Shown here: piece by piece, positions 17,508-28,503 of the stretch
How positions within the stretch are numbered: the first letter of the stretch is position 1
Layout of the letters: every line of letters starts with the position of its first letter
DNA from: Verrucomicrobiota bacterium
GTDB lineage: Bacteria > Verrucomicrobiota > Verrucomicrobiia > Verrucomicrobiales > Akkermansiaceae
Assembly: GCA_030835305.1 (NCBI GenBank)
Contig: JAURPJ010000010.1
Coordinates: 29,684-93,683, forward strand
Direction of reading: 5' to 3'
DNA length: 64,000 nt
Made by a program: the position numbers and the translations under genes
Notes under the pieces: generated by a model
Database searches by the model: none
What the model saw: the letters and a program-made list of their open reading frames with translations, nothing else
Told to the model about the DNA's origin: nothing

Positions 17508-17587
17508 ATCATTGAGATATACAGTGTAACTACAAAATTTTTCTTGATCTTCACCCGAAACCGAACGATCACTCACCCACACAGGCA

Positions 17588-18286
17588 ATGTTAACCACAC
17601 CAAAATCTAAAAAGGATTCAAGCCGGCTACTCCGCGACTTTCGAAAGGGCTTTAGCTTGGTTGAACTCTTGGCTGTCATGGCGATCATCGCCATCCTCCT
17701 CTCGCTTGCATCCGTGGGGATCAGTCGAATCGGCAAAGGTCAAGGAGTCACCGCCGGACTGGCCATAGGGGAGGGTTTGCTTGCCCAGGCCCGAACTTTG
17801 GCAATGAACCAAAATGCTCCGGCACGCCTTATCATTCATGGACAGCTTAATGATGCTGATCCAATTCAGCGCGAGCGTTACCGTCGCATGATGATGGTTC
17901 TCTATCAGACAACCGATGAGGAGGGCCGAATCATTCCGGAATGGCAAAGGGCAGGTTCACCAACCTTCCTACCTCAGGGCGTCTACTACAGTCCGGAATT
18001 AAGCCGGGCCGACATGAGGACGGGAGGTGTCCTCCCGCAGGATAGACATCAGCTGACCAACCAGCCTGCCGATACATGGCAATGCCATTATTACGAATTT
18101 AACGGACAGGGAGTATGCACAACACCAGGTGCTGGCTTCGTTGTGGTGAGTGGAGCGCGCCCGAACGGCGCCCAGCAACCTCTCCTCGGTGGAAGAAGGG
18201 ATCTCGGCGGCTTTGTCGTTCTCAAAAATGGCGGAACTACCTTGATTAGGGATATCGAGCAACTGGGCGCAGTTGGAACCAACTAA
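17588..18286 (+). CDS. pseudopilin-like protein (type IV prepilin N-terminus), Verru_Chthon D-like
   Basis: 232 residues. A short basic leader ends in the prepilin peptidase site KG|FSLVELLAVMAIIAILLSL, giving the class III signal and hydrophobic assembly helix (about 21-45), with Glu at +5. The C-terminal domain (about 60-232) has no close match I recognise. The sequence following the helix (GLAIGEGLLAQARTLAMNQNAP) recalls the family D protein of the 'Verru_Chthon cassette'; this assignment is from memory of the pattern. First of three consecutive genes. Likely exported and assembled or inserted in the inner membrane. Confidence 0.85.
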   Translation: MLTTPKSKKDSSRLLRDFRKGFSLVELLAVMAIIAILLSLASVGISRIGKGQGVTAGLAIGEGLLAQARTLAMNQNAPARLIIHGQLNDADPIQRERYRRMMMVLYQTTDEEGRIIPEWQRAGSPTFLPQGVYYSPELSRADMRTGGVLPQDRHQLTNQPADTWQCHYYEFNGQGVCTTPGAGFVVVSGARPNGAQQPLLGGRRDLGGFVVLKNGGTTLIRDIEQLGAVGTN

Positions 18287-18305
18287 CAAAACTCACAGAC
18301 TCAAT

Positions 18306-19034
18306 ATGATAACACAGGGACCAATCAGACTAAGGAGAACCACGGCCGGCTTCACTCTTGTGGAGGTTGTCATCGCTCTGGGGATTCTGGTCGTGATGAT
18401 CACGGGGTTTATGGCTGTTTTTGGACCTGCCGCCCGAACGATCAAGAAGACGCTCTCGACTGACGAGGCAAGCCGACTACAGGCCACCTTGGAGCTTGAA
18501 CTCCGAACAGTTCGCGAAGGCCGGGAGCGCCGGCGCTACCAGGGAGACCCTTTCCAGAAGGCGATTGATTGGGTCGCGCAGTCTGAGCAACAAGGTGAAA
18601 CCATTATCATCTATAAATACCGCGCGATTCCCGGCCAATTTCGAAACGATGGCACGCTTGCACCGGCCGACCGCACCCTTGCCATCTCAGGTCGTGACTT
18701 TTTGGTGCAACCAATGGTCCGCCGGCTGAGCGATCCTCTTTTCGAGGAGGATCTTCAGGCTGTCGAAGGTCGGATATTTTTTGTAAAGTTGCGCCAACTC
18801 GTCTACGAAGGGCAGGGATTGCGCGTCACCGAAGAGCCTGGGACAATTGTTGACCCCAATGTTCCGGGACAGGATTTTGCGCAAACCCCCCAGTCTTATC
18901 CGGAGGCTGTGATAGCCTTCGAAGCTGAATACTATAGCCTGCCAACGAAGACATTTGCTTATCTTTCCAACGCGTTTGACCCTGCCAACTTTACGCGGCC
19001 TATCTTTTCCCGGAATCTCGTCGTCCGCCGCTAA
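18306..19034 (+). CDS. pseudopilin-like protein, Verru_Chthon B-like
   Basis: About 242 residues. The N-terminus has the prepilin site AG|FTLVEVVIALGILVVMITGF with the conserved +5 Glu. The remainder is a secreted alpha/beta domain without further recognisable motifs. The ATG at 18306 was chosen because it lies just after the previous stop. An in-frame ATG at 18273 would overlap the first gene by 14 bp and only lengthen the leader. Middle gene of three. Confidence 0.83.
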   Translation: MITQGPIRLRRTTAGFTLVEVVIALGILVVMITGFMAVFGPAARTIKKTLSTDEASRLQATLELELRTVREGRERRRYQGDPFQKAIDWVAQSEQQGETIIIYKYRAIPGQFRNDGTLAPADRTLAISGRDFLVQPMVRRLSDPLFEEDLQAVEGRIFFVKLRQLVYEGQGLRVTEEPGTIVDPNVPGQDFAQTPQSYPEAVIAFEAEYYSLPTKTFAYLSNAFDPANFTRPIFSRNLVVRR

Positions 19035-19052
19035 TTGAGTCTCTCAAAACCT

Positions 19053-20006
19053 ATGAAATATTCCCGCACCCGCAAAAATTTCGCCAAGGGATTCACTCTG
19101 GCAGAGTTGATGGTGGCAATGTCAATCACTCTTGTTCTCGTTTTGCTCACCCTGCTTATTACAGGGTCGGCGATTGATACCTGGAAAGCCGCCCGGACCG
19201 AGATCCGCGCTGCCGGACAAGCCAAGATCATGCTCAATGCTCTCGGGCGCGACCTTGAGTCGATGGTCAGTCGCATGGGAAATAATCAAAGCCAGTGGCT
19301 CATCGCAACGACCACCGCTCAAGCGGTCGGACCTCAAGGGCAGGAGAGCCCGAACGCCGCTCGTTTGACTTTCTTTACCTCTGCGTCAGACCGCTATAAC
19401 GGGAATGCCGGAAGCCGTGAGCGACTGAGTGCCGATGGCGGGAATCGTAATGCCGATCAAGGCGGGGACGTCTCCGCTGTTTCCTACCAACTTGATTTTG
19501 TCGACCCCGTTTTCGGGAATCCCAACCAAAGGTTTGCGACGTTTGTCCTGTATCGTAATCTTCTCGATCCCAACGAAACCTACAATGGCTCACTCGTGGG
19601 AAGTCAGAATCTTGAGACTGATTTCGACGCTGCGGCAGGGAGGAACGAGCTTGCCGACTTAATGTGCGAAAATGTTTACGAATTCACTGTGACCTTTGTG
19701 GTTGCCTATCGGGACGCGACGGGGCTTTCCCGCACAACCAAGATTACGGTGATGAGTTCAGATCAAGGACTGCAAACAGTCCGAAATTTTGCGATCAATG
19801 GAACCGGATTAGCTCCTAATTTGAATACCCGTTCTGAATTTGTCGGCGGGAGGATCACTTCCGTGGAACTTGCAATTACGGTTCTTTCCGACGAAGGGGT
19901 TTCCATCCTCAAAAGGAATCCGTTTCAGAGCCCACTTGCCGCAACACAGTTTATTGAGCAAAATAGTTTTCGTTACACCCGGTCTGTCACCATCCCACAG
20001 GGATGA
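19053..20006 (+). CDS. pseudopilin-like protein (GspJ/PulJ-like), Verru_Chthon C-like
   Basis: About 317 residues. The prepilin leader is KG|FTLAELMVAMSITLVLVLL with the +5 Glu, followed by a helix continuing to SAIDTWKAARTEIRAAGQAK and LNALGRDLESMV, typical of GspJ-like minor pseudopilins. The ATG at 19053 is preferred over the TTG at 19035. Last gene of the trio, ending before a tRNA cluster. The very large companion protein expected next to B/C/D-type genes is absent here. Confidence 0.83.
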   Translation: MKYSRTRKNFAKGFTLAELMVAMSITLVLVLLTLLITGSAIDTWKAARTEIRAAGQAKIMLNALGRDLESMVSRMGNNQSQWLIATTTAQAVGPQGQESPNAARLTFFTSASDRYNGNAGSRERLSADGGNRNADQGGDVSAVSYQLDFVDPVFGNPNQRFATFVLYRNLLDPNETYNGSLVGSQNLETDFDAAAGRNELADLMCENVYEFTVTFVVAYRDATGLSRTTKITVMSSDQGLQTVRNFAINGTGLAPNLNTRSEFVGGRITSVELAITVLSDEGVSILKRNPFQSPLAATQFIEQNSFRYTRSVTIPQG

Positions 20007-20073
20007 TTTTTTTTTCAAAGTAATTCTTGAACAGGAGGAGGGGGACGACTACTTCCTCCGCCAACAAAGAGAT

Positions 20074-20172
20074 AGTGCTTAGCGCGGGTGGCGGAATTGG
20101 TAGACGCGCCAGACTAAGGATCTGGTGTCCATTGCGGACGTGGGGGTTCGACTCCCCCCTCGCGCACCATCT
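20074..20172 (+). repeat. 99-bp direct repeat, copy 1 (contains tRNA-Leu)
   Basis: Identical to 20338-20436, offset 264 bp. The identity includes 8 bp before the tRNA-Leu and 3 bp after its CCA end, so the unit of duplication was slightly larger than the gene. Confidence 0.95.
20082..20169 (+). tRNA. tRNA-Leu (anticodon AAG), copy 1
   Basis: 88 nt with encoded CCA. The acceptor stem gcgcggg pairs with ctcgcgc, and the class II variable arm (tgtccattgcggacg) is typical of leucine tRNAs. The anticodon stem CCAGA/TCTGG encloses the loop CTAAGGA, giving anticodon AAG, which reads CUU and, if A34 is deaminated to inosine, CUC and CUA as well. Confidence 0.95.
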
Positions 20173-20192
20173 CTTTGATGAAACGACCGAGG

Positions 20193-20221
20193 AAGGCCCC
20201 CGTCAAAAAGGGGCCTTTTTT
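20193..20221 (+). terminator. intrinsic terminator after the first tRNA-Leu
   Basis: aaggcccc (20193-20200) pairs with ggggcctt (20210-20217) around loop cgtcaaaaa, followed by a T run (to 20221). It separates the first tRNA-Leu from the tRNA-Val, so the following tRNAs probably have their own promoter. Confidence 0.85.
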
Positions 20222-20238
20222 AAGTCTCTGAAAATTGG

Positions 20239-20313
20239 GGTCGATTAGCTCAGTGGTAGAGCGCTTGCTTCACACGCAAGATGTCACTGGTTCAAATCCA
20301 GTATCGACCACCA
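20239..20313 (+). tRNA. tRNA-Val (anticodon CAC)
   Basis: 75 nt with encoded CCA. Acceptor ggtcgat/atcgacc, D-arm ttagctcagtggtagagc, anticodon stem cttgc/gcaag around ttCACac, T arm actgg-ttcaaat-ccagt. It reads GUG. Confidence 0.95.
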
Positions 20314-20337
20314 TTTTGACGGGACTAAGACAGATGC

Positions 20338-20436
20338 AGTGCTTAGCGCGGGTGGCGGAATTGGTAGACGCGCCAGACTAAGGATCTGGTGTCCATTGCG
20401 GACGTGGGGGTTCGACTCCCCCCTCGCGCACCATCT
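20338..20436 (+). repeat. 99-bp direct repeat, copy 2 (contains tRNA-Leu)
   Basis: Exact copy of 20074-20172, including short flanks outside the tRNA. It indicates a recent tandem duplication, or sequence maintained by gene conversion. Confidence 0.95.
20346..20433 (+). tRNA. tRNA-Leu (anticodon AAG), copy 2
   Basis: Base-for-base identical to the first tRNA-Leu, with the same AAG anticodon and encoded CCA. It lies 32 bp after the tRNA-Val. Confidence 0.95.
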
Positions 20437-20500
20437 GTTCCAAAAGATTGTTTTTTCTGAGACAAATCATCCCAATTAGGGCATTATTCCCACTGTAACA

Positions 20501-21034
20501 ATGGCAGTTGGGAGCAGAAATGTGGGAAAAACGTGGCGGGAATGGCTCGATGTGAGCGCTCCTCGTTTGCTGGCCTATGCGAGGGCTCGTTGCAACAATG
20601 CCCAGGAGGCTGAGGATTTGCTGCAGGATGCTCTTATAAAGCTGTGGGGCTATCAGGAGGAGAGGGAATTTCGCCCGCCGGATCTGCCTCTCGCATTCTC
20701 GGTCATGCGTTATCTCGGTCTTGATTACGGACGTCGAAAGGGCCGCCGGGAGAAACGGGACCAAAAAATCATTCAATTTCAAAGGGGTGATGATCACTGG
20801 CTCGACCTGACTCTTGAGGAAACTGAAGAGGCCGAGCTTCTCAGGAAGGAAGTTGATAACTTGCCGGAAAAGCTTCGCGAGGTTCTTACTCTCAAAATAT
20901 GGGGTGGCTTGACCTTTGCTGAGATTGGAAAAATTCTCAAAATTTCACACAATACCGCAGCTTCCCGTTACCGCTACGCGCTCGAGCAACTGCAAAAGAA
21001 GCTGAAACACCTTCAAAATATAGGAAATGGATAA
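20501..21034 (+). CDS. ECF-type RNA polymerase sigma factor
   Basis: 177 residues. Region 2 (about 20-85) holds NAQEAEDLLQDALIKLW. Region 4 (about 115-170) holds LPEKLREVLTLKIWGGLTFAEI and the helix HNTAASRYRYALEQLQKKL. The first gene of a tight three-gene operon: it overlaps the next gene by 8 bp, and a PDZ protein follows. Genes in this position are commonly regulated by the overlapping membrane partner. Target promoters are unknown. Confidence 0.92.
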   Translation: MAVGSRNVGKTWREWLDVSAPRLLAYARARCNNAQEAEDLLQDALIKLWGYQEEREFRPPDLPLAFSVMRYLGLDYGRRKGRREKRDQKIIQFQRGDDHWLDLTLEETEEAELLRKEVDNLPEKLREVLTLKIWGGLTFAEIGKILKISHNTAASRYRYALEQLQKKLKHLQNIGNG

Positions 21035-21509
21035 TGCATTGAAAAATCTGGAATCGAAACTCGAAGTAATGACCCCGAGGGGGCTCAGCAACGAAGGGAG
21101 GGAGAGCTCCCACCAACTGATCGACCAGTTGGTGAGAGAATCCGGGCTTTCTGCGAAGGATTCGAGCAGCGGGGACGTAAGGTGGATTGAAACGGCAGCT
21201 GCTGCAGCCATCGCCCTCAGTATCGGAATTAGTGGTGGATGGTATTTAGGCAAGAACAAGGCGTCTTCCCCGGATTTGGTGGGCGATCAGACTGGCGATG
21301 TTGCGGCATTCGAATATCTGGATCACGAGGCCTGGGTTTTGACTAAGGAATCTCCAAATGTTTATGTCACTAAGTCTGGGGAAATTAGAGAAATTTCAAG
21401 AGAGGTCGAAGTGACCAAGGATGTGGTTGAGCACCGGGAAAGTGGGGTAGTGGTTACGGTCGAGACAACCGATCATCATGTTGTCGATGGTCCCAAGAGT
21501 GATTTTTAA
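21027..21509 (+). CDS. single-span membrane protein, probable anti-sigma or sigma-partner
   Basis: 160 residues. A cytoplasmic N-terminal part (about 1-52) precedes one transmembrane helix (about 54-76, AAAAAIALSIGISGGWYLG) and an extracytoplasmic C-terminal part (about 77-160) rich in beta-forming V/E/T residues. The start overlaps the ECF sigma gene by 8 bp, implying translational coupling. The topology (cytoplasmic head, one span, outer domain) fits anti-sigma factors. No zinc-binding HxxxCxxC motif or other known anti-sigma signature is present, so the function is inferred from context only. Confidence 0.7.
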   Translation: MDNALKNLESKLEVMTPRGLSNEGRESSHQLIDQLVRESGLSAKDSSSGDVRWIETAAAAAIALSIGISGGWYLGKNKASSPDLVGDQTGDVAAFEYLDHEAWVLTKESPNVYVTKSGEIREISREVEVTKDVVEHRESGVVVTVETTDHHVVDGPKSDF

Positions 21510-21521
21510 TTTCTATCGTCC

Positions 21522-22202
21522 GTGAAAACCCTTCTGATTTTCGTATCGGCTCTTTTGGCAAGTTTCGCTCAGGCGGGTGAGCTACCATGGATCGGTGTTT
21601 CGTTTAAATCACTATCAGCAAAGGATCGCGAGTCAACCTCTCTCAAGTCCGGCGTCGGTTTTAGGGCTTCTCAGATCGTGGCAAATGGACCACTTGCGAA
21701 TGCCGGAGGAAAAAACGGAGATCTCTGGTGGAAGTTTGAAGGCCAAATTCTGGTGAATATGGAACAAATGGTGGTGCTACTTCGCGAAAAGAAGGCCGGC
21801 GATACCGTGAAAGTGCAGTTTTTCCGTGCAGGGCAACTCAAGGCACTCGATTTGGTCTTGGGGGCCCGCCATCGTCCGCAGGTCATGCCCGTCAGCTTGT
21901 TAGCAAGGGATGAGAATTCAGCCAGATCCAGAAGGCTTGCGAAGAGGGAGCAGATCGCCCGACTTATAATGGATGGGAAATCTTTAAGTTTGGAGGCAGA
22001 AGGTGAACAATGGCGCTTTAAAGTGACCGAGGGCGACGTTGTCGTTCTTTCGGCACTCGTTTCGAATGATAATTTGGGGGGGGAACTTCCCAGGAAATGG
22101 ATGGGCGCCTTCATGATCCTTAAACAGACTCTTCAGCGGAGCCGGGAGCCGGGAAATCCGACTCCCGGAGAGAGGGTGAGATTCGTCCCGAAGGATTCAT
22201 AA
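21522..22202 (+). CDS. secreted PDZ-domain protein
   Basis: 226 residues from a GTG start, with a Sec signal peptide (1-18, ending AQA|GELP). A PDZ-like domain (about 20-115) shows IGVSFKSL, the ligand-loop region GPLANAGGKNGDLWWKFEGQIL and VQFFRAGQLKALDLVL. The C-terminal 110 residues are charged and unassigned. PDZ proteins in sigma-stress operons (RseP, DegS) sense misfolded outer-membrane proteins by their C-termini. No protease domain exists here, so it may be a sensor or adaptor. It lies 12 bp after the membrane partner. Confidence 0.8.
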   Translation: MKTLLIFVSALLASFAQAGELPWIGVSFKSLSAKDRESTSLKSGVGFRASQIVANGPLANAGGKNGDLWWKFEGQILVNMEQMVVLLREKKAGDTVKVQFFRAGQLKALDLVLGARHRPQVMPVSLLARDENSARSRRLAKREQIARLIMDGKSLSLEAEGEQWRFKVTEGDVVVLSALVSNDNLGGELPRKWMGAFMILKQTLQRSREPGNPTPGERVRFVPKDS

Positions 22203-22307
22203 AAAAGTTCTATCGAATGACATTGACTCGACCCGTTTAGGGAGTAGTCTAACCACTTTTTTGGATCCGTTCTTGCTATTACCGCATGTCCCAACCAGTG
22301 TCGAGAC

Positions 22308-25459
<3,152 letters not shown>

Positions 25460-25484
25460 AGGGACTCGCTCATTCGATTTCTTT

Positions 25485-25515
25485 AAAGGCCGCAGGTTTT
25501 TCTGAGGCTTTTTTT
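25485..25515 (+). terminator. intrinsic terminator after eno
   Basis: aaaggccgcag (25485-25495) pairs with ctgaggcttt (25502-25511; one g-a mismatch), followed by seven to eight T. It separates eno from the ftsB-like gene. Confidence 0.78.
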
Positions 25516-25560
25516 AGTTTGGACTTCCTAAATATCGATTCTTGGGTATCCATAACTCGG

Positions 25561-25908
25561 ATGAGTCGTCATTATCGAGCTTCAAAAAGCCGGTCACCGG
25601 AGTTTTTAGATTCCCATGGTGCTCGTGGTTTCTTTGGAAAACCAACCTTGGTGGTATTCTGGCTTTTTGTAGTGGCGGCCTGCTTCGCAGTCGCAATTCC
25701 GGCCCTTCCTCAATATCATCTCCTCAAGGAAATCGAAGGAGAGCTGGCCGATGCGAAGGAGGAAGAGAGACAGCTTGAAAAGCGCAGCCAGCAACTGGAA
25801 GCCGAAGCACGTGCTCTGAAAAAGAACACGAGTTATTTGCAAGAGCGTGCCCGGGACCCTCTCCGCTACATGCTGAAAGGGGAGACGATTATTCAAATCG
25901 AAGACTAA
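25561..25908 (+). CDS. FtsB/DivIC-like septum-formation initiator
   Basis: 115 residues from ATG 25561 (an in-frame ATG at 25519 would add 14). Topology: short cytoplasmic basic N-terminus, one transmembrane helix (about 29-48), then a coiled coil (about 50-90: [20 protein letters not shown]) and the conserved tail [19 protein letters not shown], the FtsB/DivIC signature. FtsB-like proteins assemble with FtsL and FtsQ in the divisome. The position directly after eno is the same as in proteobacteria, which supports the call. Its stop codon overlaps that of the convergent SDR gene (ctaa). Confidence 0.83.
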   Translation: MSRHYRASKSRSPEFLDSHGARGFFGKPTLVVFWLFVVAACFAVAIPALPQYHLLKEIEGELADAKEEERQLEKRSQQLEAEARALKKNTSYLQERARDPLRYMLKGETIIQIED

Positions 25909-26693
25909 ATCGTCATCGAATTGAAGCCGCCATCGACCACGATTTCTGTGCCTGTGATGAAACCGCCGGCCCGATTCGAGGCTAGGAGGAGCGTTGCTCC
26001 AATCAGTTCCTGTGGATTTCCGAACCTTGAAGCGGGAGTATGACGGAGGATTTCGGCTACTCGTGATTCATCGAGCACTTTACGGTTCTGCTCGGCCGGA
26101 AAGAAACCTGGGACTAATGTGTTGACGCGAATATCGCGATCAGCCCATTCGCGCGCGATGTTGCGTGTCAGGTTGTGCACTGCTGCCTTGGAAGCCGAGT
26201 AGGTGAAGACTCGTGAAAGAGGGTTCAGCCCAGAGATCGACCCCAGGTTAATAATCGATGCCTGGACATCCCGGCTCAGGAAATAATTTCCGAAAATTTG
26301 GCAGGCGCGCATGACCCCCACCAGATTGACATCGAGAATCTTCAGAGCTTCTTCATCCGTTATTTCCACAAATGGACTGGGAGAATTGATCCCTGCACCA
26401 TTCACGAGGATGTCGATCTTTCCGGATTGCTCCACCACCGAGTTCAGAAGCTCGTTGAGCGACTGACGGTCACCTGCGTCTGCCAAGGCGAAATACCCCT
26501 TACCTCCAGCTTCCTCAATCACCTTGAGACGCTTATTGGCTTTTTCCTCGTTGCGCCCCACCAAAACGACTTCGGCTCCAGCCTGGGCAAGTCCGAGCGC
26601 CATGTAGGAACAAAGCTCTCCCGTGCCTCCGATCACCACGGCCGTCTTGCCCTCCAGGCCGAACATTTCTTTCAAAAACTGTGCTGTTTTCAT
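25905..26693 (-). CDS. SDR-family oxidoreductase
   Basis: 262 residues. The NAD(P)-binding motif is [18 protein letters not shown] (about 16-33), with the NAG motif VNGAGINSP, catalytic [18 protein letters not shown] (Tyr about 162, Lys 166) and the C-terminal [12 protein letters not shown]. The start at 26693 ([16 protein letters not shown]) matches family members; the frame is open to 26789. The pattern is close to proteins annotated as D-mannonate oxidoreductase/fructuronate reductase of the SDR type, so hexuronate metabolism is possible, but no other uronate gene is adjacent. Convergent with ftsB. Confidence 0.88.
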   Translation of the reverse strand: MKTAQFLKEMFGLEGKTAVVIGGTGELCSYMALGLAQAGAEVVLVGRNEEKANKRLKVIEEAGGKGYFALADAGDRQSLNELLNSVVEQSGKIDILVNGAGINSPSPFVEITDEEALKILDVNLVGVMRACQIFGNYFLSRDVQASIINLGSISGLNPLSRVFTYSASKAAVHNLTRNIAREWADRDIRVNTLVPGFFPAEQNRKVLDESRVAEILRHTPASRFGNPQELIGATLLLASNRAGGFITGTEIVVDGGFNSMTI

Positions 26694-26850
26694 CTTAGAA
26701 CAAACGTAGTGGGTGGTTGGCGCGCGGCAAGAAATGATATCAAGGAAGTTCGTGTAAAATGCAATCTCCCCGGAAATTTTCCGCTTCATTTTCTCTTGAT
26801 AAAAAAGTTAGAACGAAATCACTGAATTTTCGATAGCCATTGACACACGA

Positions 26851-27384
26851 ATGGCTACCTTTGCAGTGTTGATGAAGTGCGACTCATGCCAGGAAAAAGC
26901 CACGGTGTTTTACACCCAGGTGACGGACGGCAAGCTCAAGAAGTTTGTCCTCTGCGAATCGTGCGCCAAAAAGAAAGGGATCACCACCGTGGACGGCCTT
27001 TTAATGGGGGGTGATTTGTTCGGAGGTTCGCCACCCCAGACCCAAATCCCCGATCTTATCGTGGATCTGAATCATGAGGATTGCAGTGCCTGTGGCTTCA
27101 CCCTGGAAGACTTTCGCAAGGTAGGGCGTTTGGGTTGTCCTGAGTGCTATCAGGTCTTTTCCCGTGAGATAACCGGGCGGCTTTCCTCGATGCACAAGGG
27201 GGGCGTCCACAAGGGGTATTTGCCAGAGGGCTTGGCGAAGAAACAGGCTCTGGAGTCAGAACTCGCGGGCTTGGCAGCCAAACTGGCAAGTGCGATTGAG
27301 GAAGAGCGTTTCGAGGACGCGGCCATCATTCGGGATGAGATCAGCGAAGTCGAAAAGAGCGGGAAGGGAGTGGTTGGAACATGA
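26851..27384 (+). CDS. mcsA: McsA-like zinc-finger activator protein
   Basis: 177 residues. Four CxxC zinc motifs are visible: CDSC (9-12), CESC, CSAC and CPEC. A UvrB/UvrC interaction (UVR) motif follows (about 134-170, LASAIEEERFEDAAIIRDEI). McsA binds zinc, activates the arginine kinase McsB and interacts with ClpC. It overlaps mcsB by 4 bp (ATGA), and clpC follows, the arrangement of the Firmicutes heat-shock operon minus ctsR. An alternative start at 26875 (MKCDSC) would shorten it by eight residues. Confidence 0.9.
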   Translation: MATFAVLMKCDSCQEKATVFYTQVTDGKLKKFVLCESCAKKKGITTVDGLLMGGDLFGGSPPQTQIPDLIVDLNHEDCSACGFTLEDFRKVGRLGCPECYQVFSREITGRLSSMHKGGVHKGYLPEGLAKKQALESELAGLAAKLASAIEEERFEDAAIIRDEISEVEKSGKGVVGT

Positions 27385-28472
27385 TGCGATTTACAACACT
27401 TTTGAGGCATCCTGCTGACTGGATGACAGGGCACCGAGCTAAGACTTCGGTCGTTTTGACGAGCCGGGTTCGCCTGGCCCGAAATCTTGCCAAAGCTCCC
27501 TTCCCAGGTTGGGCTCGAAAAAAGGAGCGTCAGGCGGTTCGTTGTTCTCTTCAGGGTAAATTGGAAGCCATCCCGGGTATGAAGGACGGTTTTTCTCACG
27601 AGCTGTGCGACCTCGAGCCGCTCCAAAAGCAGGTACTTGTCGAGCGCCACCTGATCAGCCGGGAACAGGCGGCTCGGAGTGAGGGAAGTGGTTCTGTCGT
27701 GAATCGCAAGCAAACCTTGAGTTTGATGATTAACGAGGAGGATCATCTTAGGATTCAGGCCATCCTTCCCAGTCTCCAATTGAAGGAGGCTTTCAGACTG
27801 GCCCACACCATCGACCAGAGCCTCGAAAAGGTGGTCGATTTTGCGATTGATCCGACCTTGGGATACCTCACAGCTTGTCCAACCAATCTTGGTACGGGCA
27901 TGCGTGCCTCGTCGATGCTCCATTTGCCGGGCTTGGTTTTAAGCGACCAAATTGGTCAGGTTTTGAAAGGGATTAACAAGCTGGGACTTGCGGTTCGCGG
28001 GTTATATGGAGAAGGCACTGAATCCTTGGGGAACCTTTACCAAATCTCGAATCAATCTACGCTCGGCGAGAGTGAGGAAGAAATTCTAGATCGGTTGACC
28101 AAGGTGATTGGTGACGTAGCTCTATACGAACTGCAAGCGCGCAAGAAGCTCATGACCGAAGATCCGGTGATGATTCGGGATCGTATTGGACGTGCCGCAG
28201 GCAATCTTTCCTATTCCCACATAATCACTTCGAAAGAGGCTCTCAATCATCTATCCATGCTTCGCCTGGGAGCGGATCTGCAGCTATTGCCCGCAGATCT
28301 CGTCGAAACTTGTGATCGGCTCTTTATGGAGACCCAGCCAGCCCACCTACAATGGATGGCTGGGCGCAAGCTTGAGCCGGAAGCCCGCGACATCCTCAGG
28401 GCCCAAATGATTCGCGAGCAGTTGCAATCATCACTTCCACCTGCTATCGATATTACAGGAAAAGAAAGTTAG
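27381..28472 (+). CDS. mcsB: protein-arginine kinase McsB
   Basis: 363 residues related to phosphagen kinases. It phosphorylates arginines of proteins to mark them for ClpC. Present are the nucleotide-binding LTSRVRLARN (about 27-36), INEEDHLRIQ, the CPTNLGTGMRASSMLHLP catalytic loop, RGLYGEGTE and NLYQISNQSTLG. The C-terminal ARDILRA carries the DxxRA motif that in B. subtilis McsB is an allosteric phospho-arginine site. The start overlaps mcsA's stop (ATGA), so translation is coupled. 31 bp precede clpC. Confidence 0.95.
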   Translation: MMRFTTLLRHPADWMTGHRAKTSVVLTSRVRLARNLAKAPFPGWARKKERQAVRCSLQGKLEAIPGMKDGFSHELCDLEPLQKQVLVERHLISREQAARSEGSGSVVNRKQTLSLMINEEDHLRIQAILPSLQLKEAFRLAHTIDQSLEKVVDFAIDPTLGYLTACPTNLGTGMRASSMLHLPGLVLSDQIGQVLKGINKLGLAVRGLYGEGTESLGNLYQISNQSTLGESEEEILDRLTKVIGDVALYELQARKKLMTEDPVMIRDRIGRAAGNLSYSHIITSKEALNHLSMLRLGADLQLLPADLVETCDRLFMETQPAHLQWMAGRKLEPEARDILRAQMIREQLQSSLPPAIDITGKES

Positions 28473-28503
28473 CCGAAACTCCCCACTTCACTTTAAAGAT
28501 TCC

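Noticed and set aside
20074..20436. Attachment-site pair for an integrative element
   Set aside because: The repeat spans whole tRNAs only 264 bp apart and there is no integrase or cargo between them.
26694..26850. A ctsR gene or CIRCE element ahead of mcsA
   Set aside because: The interval holds neither a repressor gene nor the CIRCE inverted repeat; an SDR gene lies divergently upstream.
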